DNA from: Oscillospiraceae bacterium | GTDB lineage: Bacteria > Bacillota > Clostridia > UBA1381 | DNA: 8,365 nucleotides | Direction: 5' to 3' | Assembly (NCBI GenBank): GCA_015068545.1 | Contig: SVKH01000067.1 | Coordinates: forward strand, 1 to 8,365 | In this document: positions 1 to 7,330 of the stretch, piece after piece | How positions within the stretch are numbered: position 1 is the first letter of the stretch | Layout of the letters: every line of letters begins with the position of its first letter | Translations under genes and position numbers: made by a program | Notes under the pieces: model-generated | What the model saw: only the letters and a program-made list of their open reading frames with translations | What the model was told of the DNA's origin: nothing | Databases searched by the model: none

Positions 1-24
1 AAAAAAATCTTTAATATTATTCAT
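1..24 (-). CDS. 5' end of an unidentified gene, cut by the window edge
   Basis: An ATG at 24-22 opens a frame reading MNNIKDFF up to the edge. It is preceded by a GGAAGG ribosome binding site about 6 nt upstream, which overlaps the space just after the stop codon of the cysteine-cluster gene. The 15-nt gap between that stop and this start suggests the two genes are co-transcribed and perhaps translationally coupled. Eight residues are too few to identify a product. A nearby in-frame alternative, the ATG at 40-38, closes after seven codons and is not the start. Confidence 0.6.
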
Positions 25-39
25 TTTTACCTTCCACCA

Positions 40-555
40 TTAAAAAAATTTCCTATACTCATCAAGATATTCAGAATACGTTTTCATGTATTCCTTAAAT
101 TCGCTGTTTTTCATCAGCAAGGAGAACGCCTTTTTTATGTTTTTGACGTACTTATAGTTATAATTTTCTATATCCAGCCTTCGTGACAAAGGACAAACAG
201 ACTTTGCTCTCGGGTCCACAATAATTTCAAGCTTACCACCGGAATCAAGGTAAGGCGTAAGTGGGAAAATCCTGCAGGCAAGAGGTCTTTGGTACCTGTC
301 ACAATTTCCATTACAAAAAAGTATGGGAACCTTCTTTTCCCTCCCGTCAAATTCATAGGAAAATTCCGACATTTCAACCTTTGCCCAATCCGGATTCAGC
401 AGGTCATATACCTTATCCTCCATAGGAAAAAGGAACATTCCGCTGTCCTCCCCTTTGCAACAAGCTTTATCGCACAAAGTGCCACAATCTCCTTTTATAG
501 GCATTGCATCATCAAACAGTCTGTAAGTTTGCAAATAAATATAAGCTGCATTCAT
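40..555 (-). CDS. YkgJ-family cysteine-cluster protein (putative Fe-S or Zn-binding), 171 aa
   Basis: Small soluble protein with the cysteine pattern of the YkgJ/CxxxCxxxCC family (putative zinc- or iron-chelating domain); the cellular function of the family is not settled. Counting from the chosen start, the cysteines are C24, C28, C32-C33, then C81 and C85, then C94 in the family motif RPLACRIFP (90-98), and C121 before a proline. All eight could serve as metal ligands. The C-terminal third (about 130-171) is Lys/Tyr-rich and probably helical. I chose the ATG at 555-553 rather than one 15 codons upstream (600). GAGAGGA (570-564) sits 8 nt before it, and the likely transcription start near 609 would leave almost no leader for the upstream ATG. 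It runs divergently from the topoisomerase operon and is followed by a partial gene. Confidence 0.82.
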   Translation of the reverse strand: MNAAYIYLQTYRLFDDAMPIKGDCGTLCDKACCKGEDSGMFLFPMEDKVYDLLNPDWAKVEMSEFSYEFDGREKKVPILFCNGNCDRYQRPLACRIFPLTPYLDSGGKLEIIVDPRAKSVCPLSRRLDIENYNYKYVKNIKKAFSLLMKNSEFKEYMKTYSEYLDEYRKFF

Positions 556-615
556 AGTTATAATCCTCTCACGATTGCGGTAAAATAAGTACAGTTTCAC
601 AAATATACATCTACT

Positions 616-644
616 ATTTTAACACAATTCACAGTTAATTACAA
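616..644 (-). promoter_or_regulatory. Sigma-A-type promoter for the cysteine-cluster gene
   Basis: On the minus strand, -35 TTGTAA (644-639) and -10 TAAAAT (621-616) are separated by exactly 17 nt. A TGT directly before the -10 gives an extended -10 (TGnTAAAAT). The predicted start near 609 leaves a leader of about 54 nt before the ATG at 555. The match is 4/6 and 5/6 to consensus; strength and use are inferred. Confidence 0.6.
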
Positions 645-659
645 TAGTAAGATTTCAAT

Positions 660-688
660 TTGACAAAATCTACTAAACATTGTATAAT
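660..688 (+). promoter_or_regulatory. Near-consensus sigma-A promoter of the topoisomerase operon
   Basis: TTGACA at 660-665 and TATAAT at 683-688 are both perfect matches to the sigma-A consensus, with a 17-nt spacer. The start is expected near 695, giving a leader of about 52 nt ending in the AAGGGA ribosome binding site (735-740), 6 nt before the ATG at 747. This should be a strong constitutive promoter unless something represses it; see the dyad overlapping its -10 box. Confidence 0.85.
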
Positions 689-746
689 ATAGTAGATTAT
701 TATTTATTAAAATGCAATATATTGTTTTTATAGAAAGGGAAAGATT

Positions 747-2759
747 ATGCCAAAGAAAAAAGAAGAATACGGCAACCAGAGCATAACCAGCTTAAAGGGT
801 GCCGACCGCGTCAGGAAGCGTCCTGCCGTAATATTCGGTTCAGACGGACTGGAAGGTTGCCAGCACTCATTCTTTGAAATACTATCCAACTCCATAGACG
901 AAGCGAGAGAAGGCTACGGCAACCTAATCGAAATCACCAGATTCCAGGACGGAAGTATAGAGGTACATGACTCAGGCCGTGGTATTCCTCTGGACTACAA
1001 CGAGAAGGAAGACCGCTACAACTGGGAGCTTGTATTCTGCGAGCTGTACGCAGGCGGAAAGTACAACAATAACGCAGGCGGTATGTACGAGTACAGCCTT
1101 GGTCTAAACGGACTTGGTGCCTGTGCTACCCAGTATTCCTCGGAATATATGGACGTTGAAGTTATTCGCGACAAAATCAAATATACCCTGCACTTTGAAA
1201 AAGGCGAAAATGTGGGTGGACTTACCAAAACTGACGTTTCCACTACCAAAACCGGAACTACTATAAAATGGCGTCCCGACAGCGAAGTTTTCACCGACAT
1301 CAATATACCGGTAGATTTTTACAAAGACACCCTGCAAAAGCAGGCTATGACCAACGCAGGTATACGCTTTGTACTTTATAACGAAACGGAAACAGGTACC
1401 GAGCTATTTGAATATTATTTCGAAAACGGTATCGTGGACTACCTAAACGAAACCGTTGGGGATAAAGGATTTACCACCACAGAGGTATGGAACGCAGAGC
1501 GTACCGGACGTGACCGTGAGGATAAGCCGGATTACCGAGTAAAAATGCAGATAGCTTTCTGCTTTTCCGCAAGTGTAAATCTATTGGAATACTACCATAA
1601 CTCCAGTTGGCTGGAGCATGGTGGCTCACCGGACAAAGCTGTAAAAAATGCTTTTGTATATGCCATCGACCAATACCTGAAGCAAAACGGCAAGTATAAC
1701 AAGACCGAATCCAAAATCAGCTTTGTGGACGTTTCTGACTGTCTGGCGCTTGTTATCAACTCATTTTCCACCCAGACCAGCTACGAAAACCAAACAAAAA
1801 AAGCCATCAATAACAAGTTCATTCAAGACGCTATGACGGAATTTTTACGTCATCAGCTAGAAGTGTACTTTATAGAAAACAAAACCGATGCAGAAAAAAT
1901 TGCAAATCAGGTTTTAATCAATAAACGCAGTCGCGAAAATGCAGAAAAAATCCGTATTGATACCAAAAAGAAACTGACCGGTACAATGGACATCACCAAC
2001 CGTGTAGAAAAGTTTGTTGACTGTCGCAGCAAGGATGTATCCATCCGAGAAGTTTATATAGTAGAGGGTGACTCAGCTCTTGGCTCATGTAAGCTTGCCA
2101 GAGATCCTGCATTTCAGGCTATTATGCCTATTCGTGGTAAGATACTAAACTGCCTAAAGGCAGATTATAACAAAATTTTCAAAAGTGACGTCATTCTTGA
2201 CCTTTTAAAGGTTTTAGGATGCGGTATAGAAATTAAGGCAAAGCATGTAAAGGGTATCGAAGAATTTAATATAGACAACCTTCGTTGGGACAAGGTCATC
2301 ATATGTACCGATGCCGATGTGGACGGTTTCCAGATTCGTACTTTGGTGCTTACCATGATTTACCGCCTGATGCCGTCACTTATTGATATGGGCAAGGTGT
2401 ATATCGCAGAATCTCCGCTATACGAAATAACCATCGAAAAAACAAAACGCAAAGGCGAAAAGCTATTTGCCTATTCCGATGGCGAAAAGGAGCAAATCCT
2501 TTCAAAGCTGGCGGAAGAAGGCATCGAAAAGGGCGACTACGATATCAAGCGAAGCAAAGGTCTTGGTGAAAACCAACCAGAAATGATGAGCTTAACTACC
2601 ATGCATCCTGCTACACGCAGACTAATCAGAATCACACCTGAAAATGTAGAAAGAACAGCTCAGGTATTCGATATTCTTCTGGGTGACAGTCTGCAGGAAA
2701 GAAAAGAACACATAGCGCAAAACGGGCATTTATATATGGAAATGCTGGATATAAGCTAA
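747..2759 (+). CDS. parE: Type IIA DNA topoisomerase subunit B (ParE/GyrB-like, topoisomerase IV type), 670 aa
   Basis: ATPase and TOPRIM subunit of a type IIA topoisomerase, working with the product of the next gene to pass one DNA duplex through another. The GHKL ATPase domain (about 15-220) shows E44 and N48 (EILSNSIDEA), D75 in HDSGRGIP, AGGK at 102-105 and a glycine lid GLNGLGA at 119-125. The transducer domain (about 230-400) keeps the QTK loop at 349-351. The TOPRIM domain has EGDS (E440-S443) and TDADVDG (521-527), giving the Mg-binding residues E440, D522 and D524, followed by KGLGE at 604-608. The length is close to B. subtilis ParE/GyrB, without the E. coli GyrB insertion. Oddities are Asn121 where relatives have His in GLHGVG, Ser76 for Asn in DNGRG, and EGDSALGSC for EGDSAGGSA. 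The symbol is tentative because the protein is divergent from both ParE and GyrB. The start is supported by AAGGGA 6 nt upstream. Confidence 0.92.
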   Translation: MPKKKEEYGNQSITSLKGADRVRKRPAVIFGSDGLEGCQHSFFEILSNSIDEAREGYGNLIEITRFQDGSIEVHDSGRGIPLDYNEKEDRYNWELVFCELYAGGKYNNNAGGMYEYSLGLNGLGACATQYSSEYMDVEVIRDKIKYTLHFEKGENVGGLTKTDVSTTKTGTTIKWRPDSEVFTDINIPVDFYKDTLQKQAMTNAGIRFVLYNETETGTELFEYYFENGIVDYLNETVGDKGFTTTEVWNAERTGRDREDKPDYRVKMQIAFCFSASVNLLEYYHNSSWLEHGGSPDKAVKNAFVYAIDQYLKQNGKYNKTESKISFVDVSDCLALVINSFSTQTSYENQTKKAINNKFIQDAMTEFLRHQLEVYFIENKTDAEKIANQVLINKRSRENAEKIRIDTKKKLTGTMDITNRVEKFVDCRSKDVSIREVYIVEGDSALGSCKLARDPAFQAIMPIRGKILNCLKADYNKIFKSDVILDLLKVLGCGIEIKAKHVKGIEEFNIDNLRWDKVIICTDADVDGFQIRTLVLTMIYRLMPSLIDMGKVYIAESPLYEITIEKTKRKGEKLFAYSDGEKEQILSKLAEEGIEKGDYDIKRSKGLGENQPEMMSLTTMHPATRRLIRITPENVERTAQVFDILLGDSLQERKEHIAQNGHLYMEMLDIS

Positions 2760-2772
2760 GGAGGAGGAAATC

Positions 2773-4983
2773 ATGGCAAAAAAGAAAAAACAAATTGAAG
2801 AAACCTATATTCCTGCTCCCATATCAGAGGAGCTTATAACAGACACACTGGAAAAGAACTATATGCCTTATGCAATGAGTGTAATAGTTTCCCGTGCAAT
2901 TCCCGAGATAGACGGTCTAAAGCCTGCTCACCGTAAACTGCTTTATACCATGTTCAAAATGGGGCTTTTAGGCGGAAAGCTTACCAAATCTGCCAATGTT
3001 GTAGGACAAACAATGAAGCTGAATCCTCACGGAGACAGCGCCATCTACGAAACCATGGTAAGACTTACCACAGGTAATCAGGCACTACTGCATCCATTGG
3101 TGGAATCTCAGGGTAACTTCGGTAAGCAATACTCCCGCGATATGGCATATGCCGCATCACGTTATACCGAAGTTCGTCTGGACCCAATCTGTCAGGAATT
3201 TTTTGGCGATATAAATAAAAATACAGTAAAATTTGTGGATAACTACGATGGCGAGCTTCAGGAGCCTACTCTGCTCCCTGTTGCCTTCCCAAATATTTTG
3301 GTTAATCCTAACCAAGGTATTGCGGTAGGTATGGCAAGCAATATGTGCTCCTTCAATTTACAGGAGGTTTGCGATGCCACCGTTGCTTATATAAAAAATC
3401 CAAATACCGATATACTGGATATAATGCCTGCTCCCGATTTTCCTTTGGGTGCGGAAATTCTTTATAATAAAGATCAGATGCGCGAGATTTACGAAACAGG
3501 CAGAGGCAGTTTCAAAATGCGCGCAGTTTACGAATATGACAAGGCAAACAACTGCATAGAAATAAAGGAAATCCCATACACCACTACTATCGAGGCAATT
3601 TTGTCCAAGGTTATGGATTTGGTTAAAGCAAATAAGCTAAAGGAAATCTCAGATGCCCGTGACGAAACCGGTCTTAACGGATTCAAGCTTACCTTCGACC
3701 TAAAGCGCGGAACCGATCCGGATGCGCTGATGCTGAAGCTATTTAAGCTAACTCCGCTTGAGGACAGCTTTGCCTGCAACTTCAACCTACTTATAAACAA
3801 TGTACCAAAGGTTTTGGGTGTAAAGCAAATTATGGAGGAATGGGTAAACTTCCGAAGCGGATGTATCAAAAATTCCTTAAAGTTTGACATAGATAAAAAA
3901 TCAGAAAAGCTTCACCTGTTAACAGGTCTTAAAAAGATTCTTCTGGACATTGACAAAGCAATTTCCATCATCCGCCACACCGAAAAGGAAGCGGACGTAG
4001 TTCCAAATCTTATGTCAGGCTTTGACCTTGATAAGGTTCAGGCGGAATATGTAGCGGAGATAAAACTCCGTAACCTAAACCGGGAATACATCATAAACCG
4101 TACATCAGAAATAGAACGTCTTATCGAAGAAATTGACGAGCTTAACCGCATACTTTCCAGCGACAAGGAAGTTAAAAAGCTTATAGCAAAGCAGCTTACC
4201 CAAATCGCGAAAAAGTACGGACAGGAACGACGCACCAAGCTTGCAGACGGCGGTGATGTCGAGGAATACAAGGAAGATAATTTCATCGACGACTATCCTC
4301 TTACTCTTTTCGTCACCAGAGACGGTTATGCAAAGAAGGTATCTGCTGTATCTCTTCGTTCCACCACGTCAGAGCATAAGCTAAAGGAAGGCGACGAAGT
4401 AATTCAGGAAATAGAAACTACCAATAAGAGTGAGGTTCTATTCTTCACCAATAAGCAAACGGTATACAAGTCACACCTTTATGATATTCCTGATTCTAAG
4501 GTATCCAGTCTGGGTGAGTATATACCGGGAATACTGGGCATGGAGGATGGCGAAAAGGTAGTATACACAGTAGTGACCAACGACTATTCCGGTATGATGC
4601 TATTCGCTTTTGCAAACGGAAAAATGGCAAAGGTGGACCTTATAAACTACCAGACAAAGTCAAACCGCAAAAAACTCATTGGTGCATATTCCGACAAAGC
4701 AGAAATCCGTTCTATACTATGGATTCCTGAAGATACAGAAATAGTCGCATTCACCGATAACAACAAGGTCTTGGCGGTAGACACTGCAAATATCCCACTA
4801 AAATCCACCAAGTCTACTCAAGGTGTGCAAGTTATGAAGATAACAAAAAAAGGCGCAACTGTTACAAAGGCTGTCCTTGCAAAGGATGCAGGAATAGACA
4901 ATGTAAAGCACTACAAGACAAAAAACATCCCTGCGGCAGGTTCATTCCTAAGGAGTGACGATGTTCAGATGTCGCTGTTTTAA
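2773..4983 (+). CDS. parC: Type IIA DNA topoisomerase subunit A (ParC/GyrA-like, topoisomerase IV type), 736 aa
   Basis: DNA breakage-reunion subunit, partner of the preceding gene. The N-terminal winged-helix region holds SRAIP (40-44), GLKPAHRKLLY (48-58), the quinolone-region motif NPHGDSAIYET (84-94) and the catalytic Tyr131 in SRYTE, next to Arg130. GIAVGM (182-187) supplies the DNA-intercalating isoleucine, Ile183. A coiled-coil tower and C-gate region follow (about 360-490). The C-terminal part (about 508-720) holds four clear beta-pinwheel blades, starting near 510, 553, 607 and 655, plus a weaker fifth near 684. No GyrA box is recognisable, so decatenation or relaxation is more likely than negative supercoiling. 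Glu93 at the second quinolone position is ParC-like. Asn84 replaces the usual first His of HPHGD. The chain is shorter than B. subtilis ParC or GyrA and ends in QMSLF. A GGAGGAGG ribosome binding site (2760-2767) lies in the 13-nt gap after subunit B. Confidence 0.92.
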   Translation: MAKKKKQIEETYIPAPISEELITDTLEKNYMPYAMSVIVSRAIPEIDGLKPAHRKLLYTMFKMGLLGGKLTKSANVVGQTMKLNPHGDSAIYETMVRLTTGNQALLHPLVESQGNFGKQYSRDMAYAASRYTEVRLDPICQEFFGDINKNTVKFVDNYDGELQEPTLLPVAFPNILVNPNQGIAVGMASNMCSFNLQEVCDATVAYIKNPNTDILDIMPAPDFPLGAEILYNKDQMREIYETGRGSFKMRAVYEYDKANNCIEIKEIPYTTTIEAILSKVMDLVKANKLKEISDARDETGLNGFKLTFDLKRGTDPDALMLKLFKLTPLEDSFACNFNLLINNVPKVLGVKQIMEEWVNFRSGCIKNSLKFDIDKKSEKLHLLTGLKKILLDIDKAISIIRHTEKEADVVPNLMSGFDLDKVQAEYVAEIKLRNLNREYIINRTSEIERLIEEIDELNRILSSDKEVKKLIAKQLTQIAKKYGQERRTKLADGGDVEEYKEDNFIDDYPLTLFVTRDGYAKKVSAVSLRSTTSEHKLKEGDEVIQEIETTNKSEVLFFTNKQTVYKSHLYDIPDSKVSSLGEYIPGILGMEDGEKVVYTVVTNDYSGMMLFAFANGKMAKVDLINYQTKSNRKKLIGAYSDKAEIRSILWIPEDTEIVAFTDNNKVLAVDTANIPLKSTKSTQGVQVMKITKKGATVTKAVLAKDAGIDNVKHYKTKNIPAAGSFLRSDDVQMSLF

Positions 4984-4995
4984 TAGGAGGTAACT

Positions 4996-5739
4996 ATGGA
5001 GAAGGTTAATATACTTGGAGTAAACGTTGATAAAGTCACCTATGATGACGCAGTAGAAAAAATTTACAGTATGCTGAACGAAAGCGGAAATCACTCGGTA
5101 TTCACTCCAAATTCCGAAATAATCCTGATGGCGTATAAAGATGAAGCTTTTTGCGATATTTTAAATTCAGCCGATCTTTTGACAGCCGATGGCATAGGTG
5201 TTGTTTATGCATCCAGAATCGTAAAAAATCCGGTTCCTCAGCGAGTAGCAGGATATGATATGGCGCAGGGAATTATAAAAAAGATTGCGGAATCCGGACA
5301 CAGACTATACCTATTTGGAGGGAAGCCCGGAGTTGCAGAACTTGCGGCAGAGAATTTAAAGAAAACCTATCCGCTTTTGAACATAGTAGGAATGCGTAAC
5401 GGCTACTTCAAGCCGGAGGAAGTGGACTCCATTATTGAGGACATCAATCAATCAGGTGCAGACCTGCTATTCGTATGCCTTGGCGCGCCTACTCAGGAAA
5501 AATGGATTTATAATAATAAGGAAAAGTTGAATTGTCATGTAATGATGGGCATTGGCGGAAGCTTGGATGTATTTGCCGGGACTGTCCAAAGAGCTCCCCA
5601 GATTTGGTGCAAGCTTGGTCTTGAGTGGCTGTACCGTCTGATAAAGGAGCCATGGAGATTCTGGCGAATGATGGCACTTCCAAAGTTCGGCTTTACAGTA
5701 CTGTTTAAAGGTAAAAGATATAAAAAGGGTGAAAAATAA
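4996..5739 (+). CDS. tagA: WecB/TagA/CpsF-family glycosyltransferase (GT26), N-acetylmannosaminyltransferase type, 247 aa
   Basis: Family members such as TagA/TarA transfer N-acetylmannosamine from UDP-ManNAc to undecaprenyl-linked GlcNAc at the inner face of the membrane, building the wall teichoic acid linkage unit; relatives make capsule or enterobacterial common antigen. Visible motifs are TPNSE (37-41), TADGIG (63-68), QRVAGYD (82-88), LFGGKPGV (106-113), LGAPTQEKW (162-170), GGSLDVFAG (187-195) and the C-terminal GLEWLYRLIKEPWRFWR (208-224). Thr37 and Asp65 fall at the numbers I recall for catalytic residues of Thermoanaerobacter italicus TagA. The Arg/Trp-rich tail matches the appendage thought to contact the membrane. 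Length is typical. AGGAGG (4985-4990) lies 5 nt before the ATG, in a 12-nt gap after the doubled stop TAA-TAG of subunit A. The exact sugar specificity is inferred, since no other teichoic acid gene is in view. Confidence 0.93.
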   Translation: MEKVNILGVNVDKVTYDDAVEKIYSMLNESGNHSVFTPNSEIILMAYKDEAFCDILNSADLLTADGIGVVYASRIVKNPVPQRVAGYDMAQGIIKKIAESGHRLYLFGGKPGVAELAAENLKKTYPLLNIVGMRNGYFKPEEVDSIIEDINQSGADLLFVCLGAPTQEKWIYNNKEKLNCHVMMGIGGSLDVFAGTVQRAPQIWCKLGLEWLYRLIKEPWRFWRMMALPKFGFTVLFKGKRYKKGEK

Positions 5740-6416
5740 TGGGCAAATTTATAGCAATAGATGGTGTTGATGCCAGCGGGAAGCAAACTCACACCGAGCT
5801 TTTAGCAGAGTATTTTACCAGCTCCGGCTACAAGGTTCGCAGGCTATCCTTCCCCATGTACGATTCTGAGTCATCAGCACTGGTAAAAATGTACCTATCC
5901 GGTAAGCTTGGAAAAAATGCACAGGACATAGATGCCTATTCAGCATCAACCTTCTACGCGGCAGACCGCTTCGCCACATACAAGTGCGATTGGCATACCG
6001 ACTATGAGGATAAAGATACTTTAATTATAGCAGACAGGTATGTTTCCTCAAATATGATTCATCAGGCAAGCAAGATAGACGACCTTGCCGAAAAGGATAA
6101 ATTCCTATCCTGGCTCTACGACTTTGAGTACAATCTATATAAAATTCCTACTCCGGATGCAACCATATTTTTGGATATGCCTCCTGAGTACGGCAGAAAG
6201 CTAATGGAAAACCGCAACAATAAATTCACCGACGAAAAGACACTGGATATTCACGAAAGCGACTATTCCTATCTAGAAAAAAGCTATCAAAATGCAAAAT
6301 ATGTTGCCAAAAAGTTTTCTTGGAACACAGTTTCCTGCGTAGCAAATGGTGAGATACGTACAATAGAGGATATTCAGGAAGAAATCAAAGGTATTTGTAA
6401 AAAGGTGATGGAATGA
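5739..6416 (+). CDS. tmk: Thymidylate kinase (dTMP kinase), 225 aa
   Basis: Phosphorylates dTMP to dTDP with ATP, an essential cytosolic step toward dTTP. The P-loop is GVDASGKQT (9-17). It is a variant in which Gln16, not Ser/Thr, follows the lysine, as I recall for one branch of clostridial Tmk proteins. The DRY motif is at 99-101 within DRYVSSNMIHQ (99-109), the dTMP-binding and catalytic segment. A second Arg site is YAADRF (73-78), TIFLDMPPE (142-150) is the core strand, and the lid segment is around NRNNKFTDEKTLDIHESD (158-175). Length is slightly above the usual 205-215 aa. The start overlaps the preceding stop by one base (TAATG), with AAGGGTG (5725-5731) 7 nt upstream, implying translational coupling with tagA. 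Clostridia often carry tmk near holB, so this setting behind a topoisomerase pair is unusual. Confidence 0.92.
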   Translation: MGKFIAIDGVDASGKQTHTELLAEYFTSSGYKVRRLSFPMYDSESSALVKMYLSGKLGKNAQDIDAYSASTFYAADRFATYKCDWHTDYEDKDTLIIADRYVSSNMIHQASKIDDLAEKDKFLSWLYDFEYNLYKIPTPDATIFLDMPPEYGRKLMENRNNKFTDEKTLDIHESDYSYLEKSYQNAKYVAKKFSWNTVSCVANGEIRTIEDIQEEIKGICKKVME

Positions 6417-7102
6417 AAAAGGGACTTTTAACAGGCAATGCTCTTAAAATTATTGCAATGCTTTCCATGCTCTTTGACCATGCTGCCATCATCCTCTTTG
6501 GCAACTTTGAACCATTCCGCATAATAGGCAGGCTAGCATTTCCTATCTATGCCTATCTTATTGCCGAGGGCTGCAGGCATACTAGTGGGAAGTTTTTATA
6601 CTTCCTCAGGGTATTTGCTTTAGGAGCTTTATGCCAAATTGTGTTCTACTTTATAGATAAAAGCCTGTACCTAAATATCCTTCTTACATTTTCGGTGTCA
6701 ATACCCATGGTTTATTTTTTGAACTATGCCAAAAAGAACGCACTTTTCACGCTTTTGTTCCTTGCTGTTTTGGCAGCGTTGTGGGTATTTGTCCAAAGGC
6801 TTTCGGTATATGGCATAACCTTCGACTACGGATTTTTCGGTATAATGCTGCCCGTACTTTTATCCGTCACAGATAACAGACGTGAAAAAGCACTTCTTGC
6901 ATTTTTCGGATTGTTCATAATAGCTCAGTCGTACGGCGGAAATCAGATGTGGTCACTTCTTGCCGTACCGTTATTGCTGCTATATAACGGCAAAAGAGGC
7001 AAACTGGATCTTAAGACATTTTTCTATGTATTCTACCCATTGCATCTTGCAATATTATGGGGCTTGCAGTATTTAGTAAGGCTTAATATTATAAATTTCT
7101 AA
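6413..7102 (+). CDS. TraX-family polytopic membrane protein, putative acetyltransferase, 229 aa
   Basis: Very hydrophobic, with about eight predicted membrane segments (near 10-28, 34-52, 62-82, 85-104, 109-128, 137-151, 160-190 and 202-222). TraX of the F plasmid is needed to N-acetylate the pilin; chromosomal homologues are common in Firmicutes and their substrates are unknown. Family signatures are LKIIAMLSMLFDH (11-23), FRIIGRLAFPIYAYLIAEG (35-53), the EGCRHT block (52-57) and a late YPLHL (208-212), leaving His23, Arg40, His56 and His211 as candidate functional residues. It is the last gene of the operon: its ATG overlaps the tmk stop as ATGA, and AAGGTGAT just upstream serves as ribosome binding site inside the tmk coding end. 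The pairing with tagA suggests an envelope role such as glycan acetylation; that is inference. Confidence 0.88.
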   Translation: MKKGLLTGNALKIIAMLSMLFDHAAIILFGNFEPFRIIGRLAFPIYAYLIAEGCRHTSGKFLYFLRVFALGALCQIVFYFIDKSLYLNILLTFSVSIPMVYFLNYAKKNALFTLLFLAVLAALWVFVQRLSVYGITFDYGFFGIMLPVLLSVTDNRREKALLAFFGLFIIAQSYGGNQMWSLLAVPLLLLYNGKRGKLDLKTFFYVFYPLHLAILWGLQYLVRLNIINF

Positions 7103-7186
7103 GAGTATTAAGTGCGATATCAGCTCCATTTTTCTTAAAGTGCATAATTATTGAAAGTAAAAACACAACACAAAAGAGCAAACACG
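7103..7186. other. Spacer after the operon, no gene seen
   Basis: There is no credible reading frame with a ribosome binding site on either strand. A 7-bp inverted repeat, CTTAATA (7082-7088) and TATTAAG (7106-7112), straddles the traX-like stop codon, but it has no U-run and is too weak to call a terminator. The sequence becomes A-rich and leads into the tandem repeat. Confidence 0.4.
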
Positions 7187-7326
7187 AGAGCTATCTCAAA
7201 TTCAATCACAAAATAAATATAAGAATCAGCCCAAGTCCAATCATAAAACAAATATAAGAGCTGGCTCAGGTTCAATCACAAAAACAAATATAAGAGCAAT
7301 CATAAAAACAAGCTCAAAATAAACAT
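7187..7326. repeat. A-rich tandem repeat, about 35-bp unit, three to four copies
   Basis: Units lie at 7187-7220, 7221-7255, 7256-7291 and 7292-7326 (34, 35, 36 and 35 bp). Each of the first three runs from AAGA/AGAG through a TCAATCACAAAA-like core (TCCAATCATAAAA in the second) to AAATAT. The fourth keeps the edges but has a rearranged middle. The strands are highly asymmetric (A-rich on plus). The array sits in the 3' untranslated part of the operon transcript, directly before the terminator. It is not a CRISPR array: units abut without spacers and are degenerate. Confidence 0.7.
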
Positions 7327-7330
7327 AAGA

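Larger units (their letters stand above)
609..698. repeat. ATCTACTA/TAGTAGAT repeat cluster in the divergent promoter region (candidate operator)
   Basis: ATCTACTA occurs at 609-616 and 668-675, and its inverse TAGTAGAT at 690-697. The last two extend to a perfect 9-bp dyad (AATCTACTA 667-675, TAGTAGATT 690-698) whose arms flank the -10 box of the rightward promoter. The 609-616 copy lies at the predicted start and -10 of the leftward promoter. A looser copy, TAGTAAGATT, is at 645-654. The placement fits a regulator-binding site acting on both promoters, but no regulator gene is visible and the region is AT-rich, so the function is inferred. Confidence 0.45.

Noticed and set aside
715..724. 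Palindrome CAATATATTG in the leader of subunit B
   Set aside because: A 10-bp AT-rich palindrome is expected by chance in this region and has no link to the promoter or ribosome binding site.
7187..7326. CRISPR array
   Set aside because: Units abut with no unique spacers, vary in sequence, and no cas gene is present.
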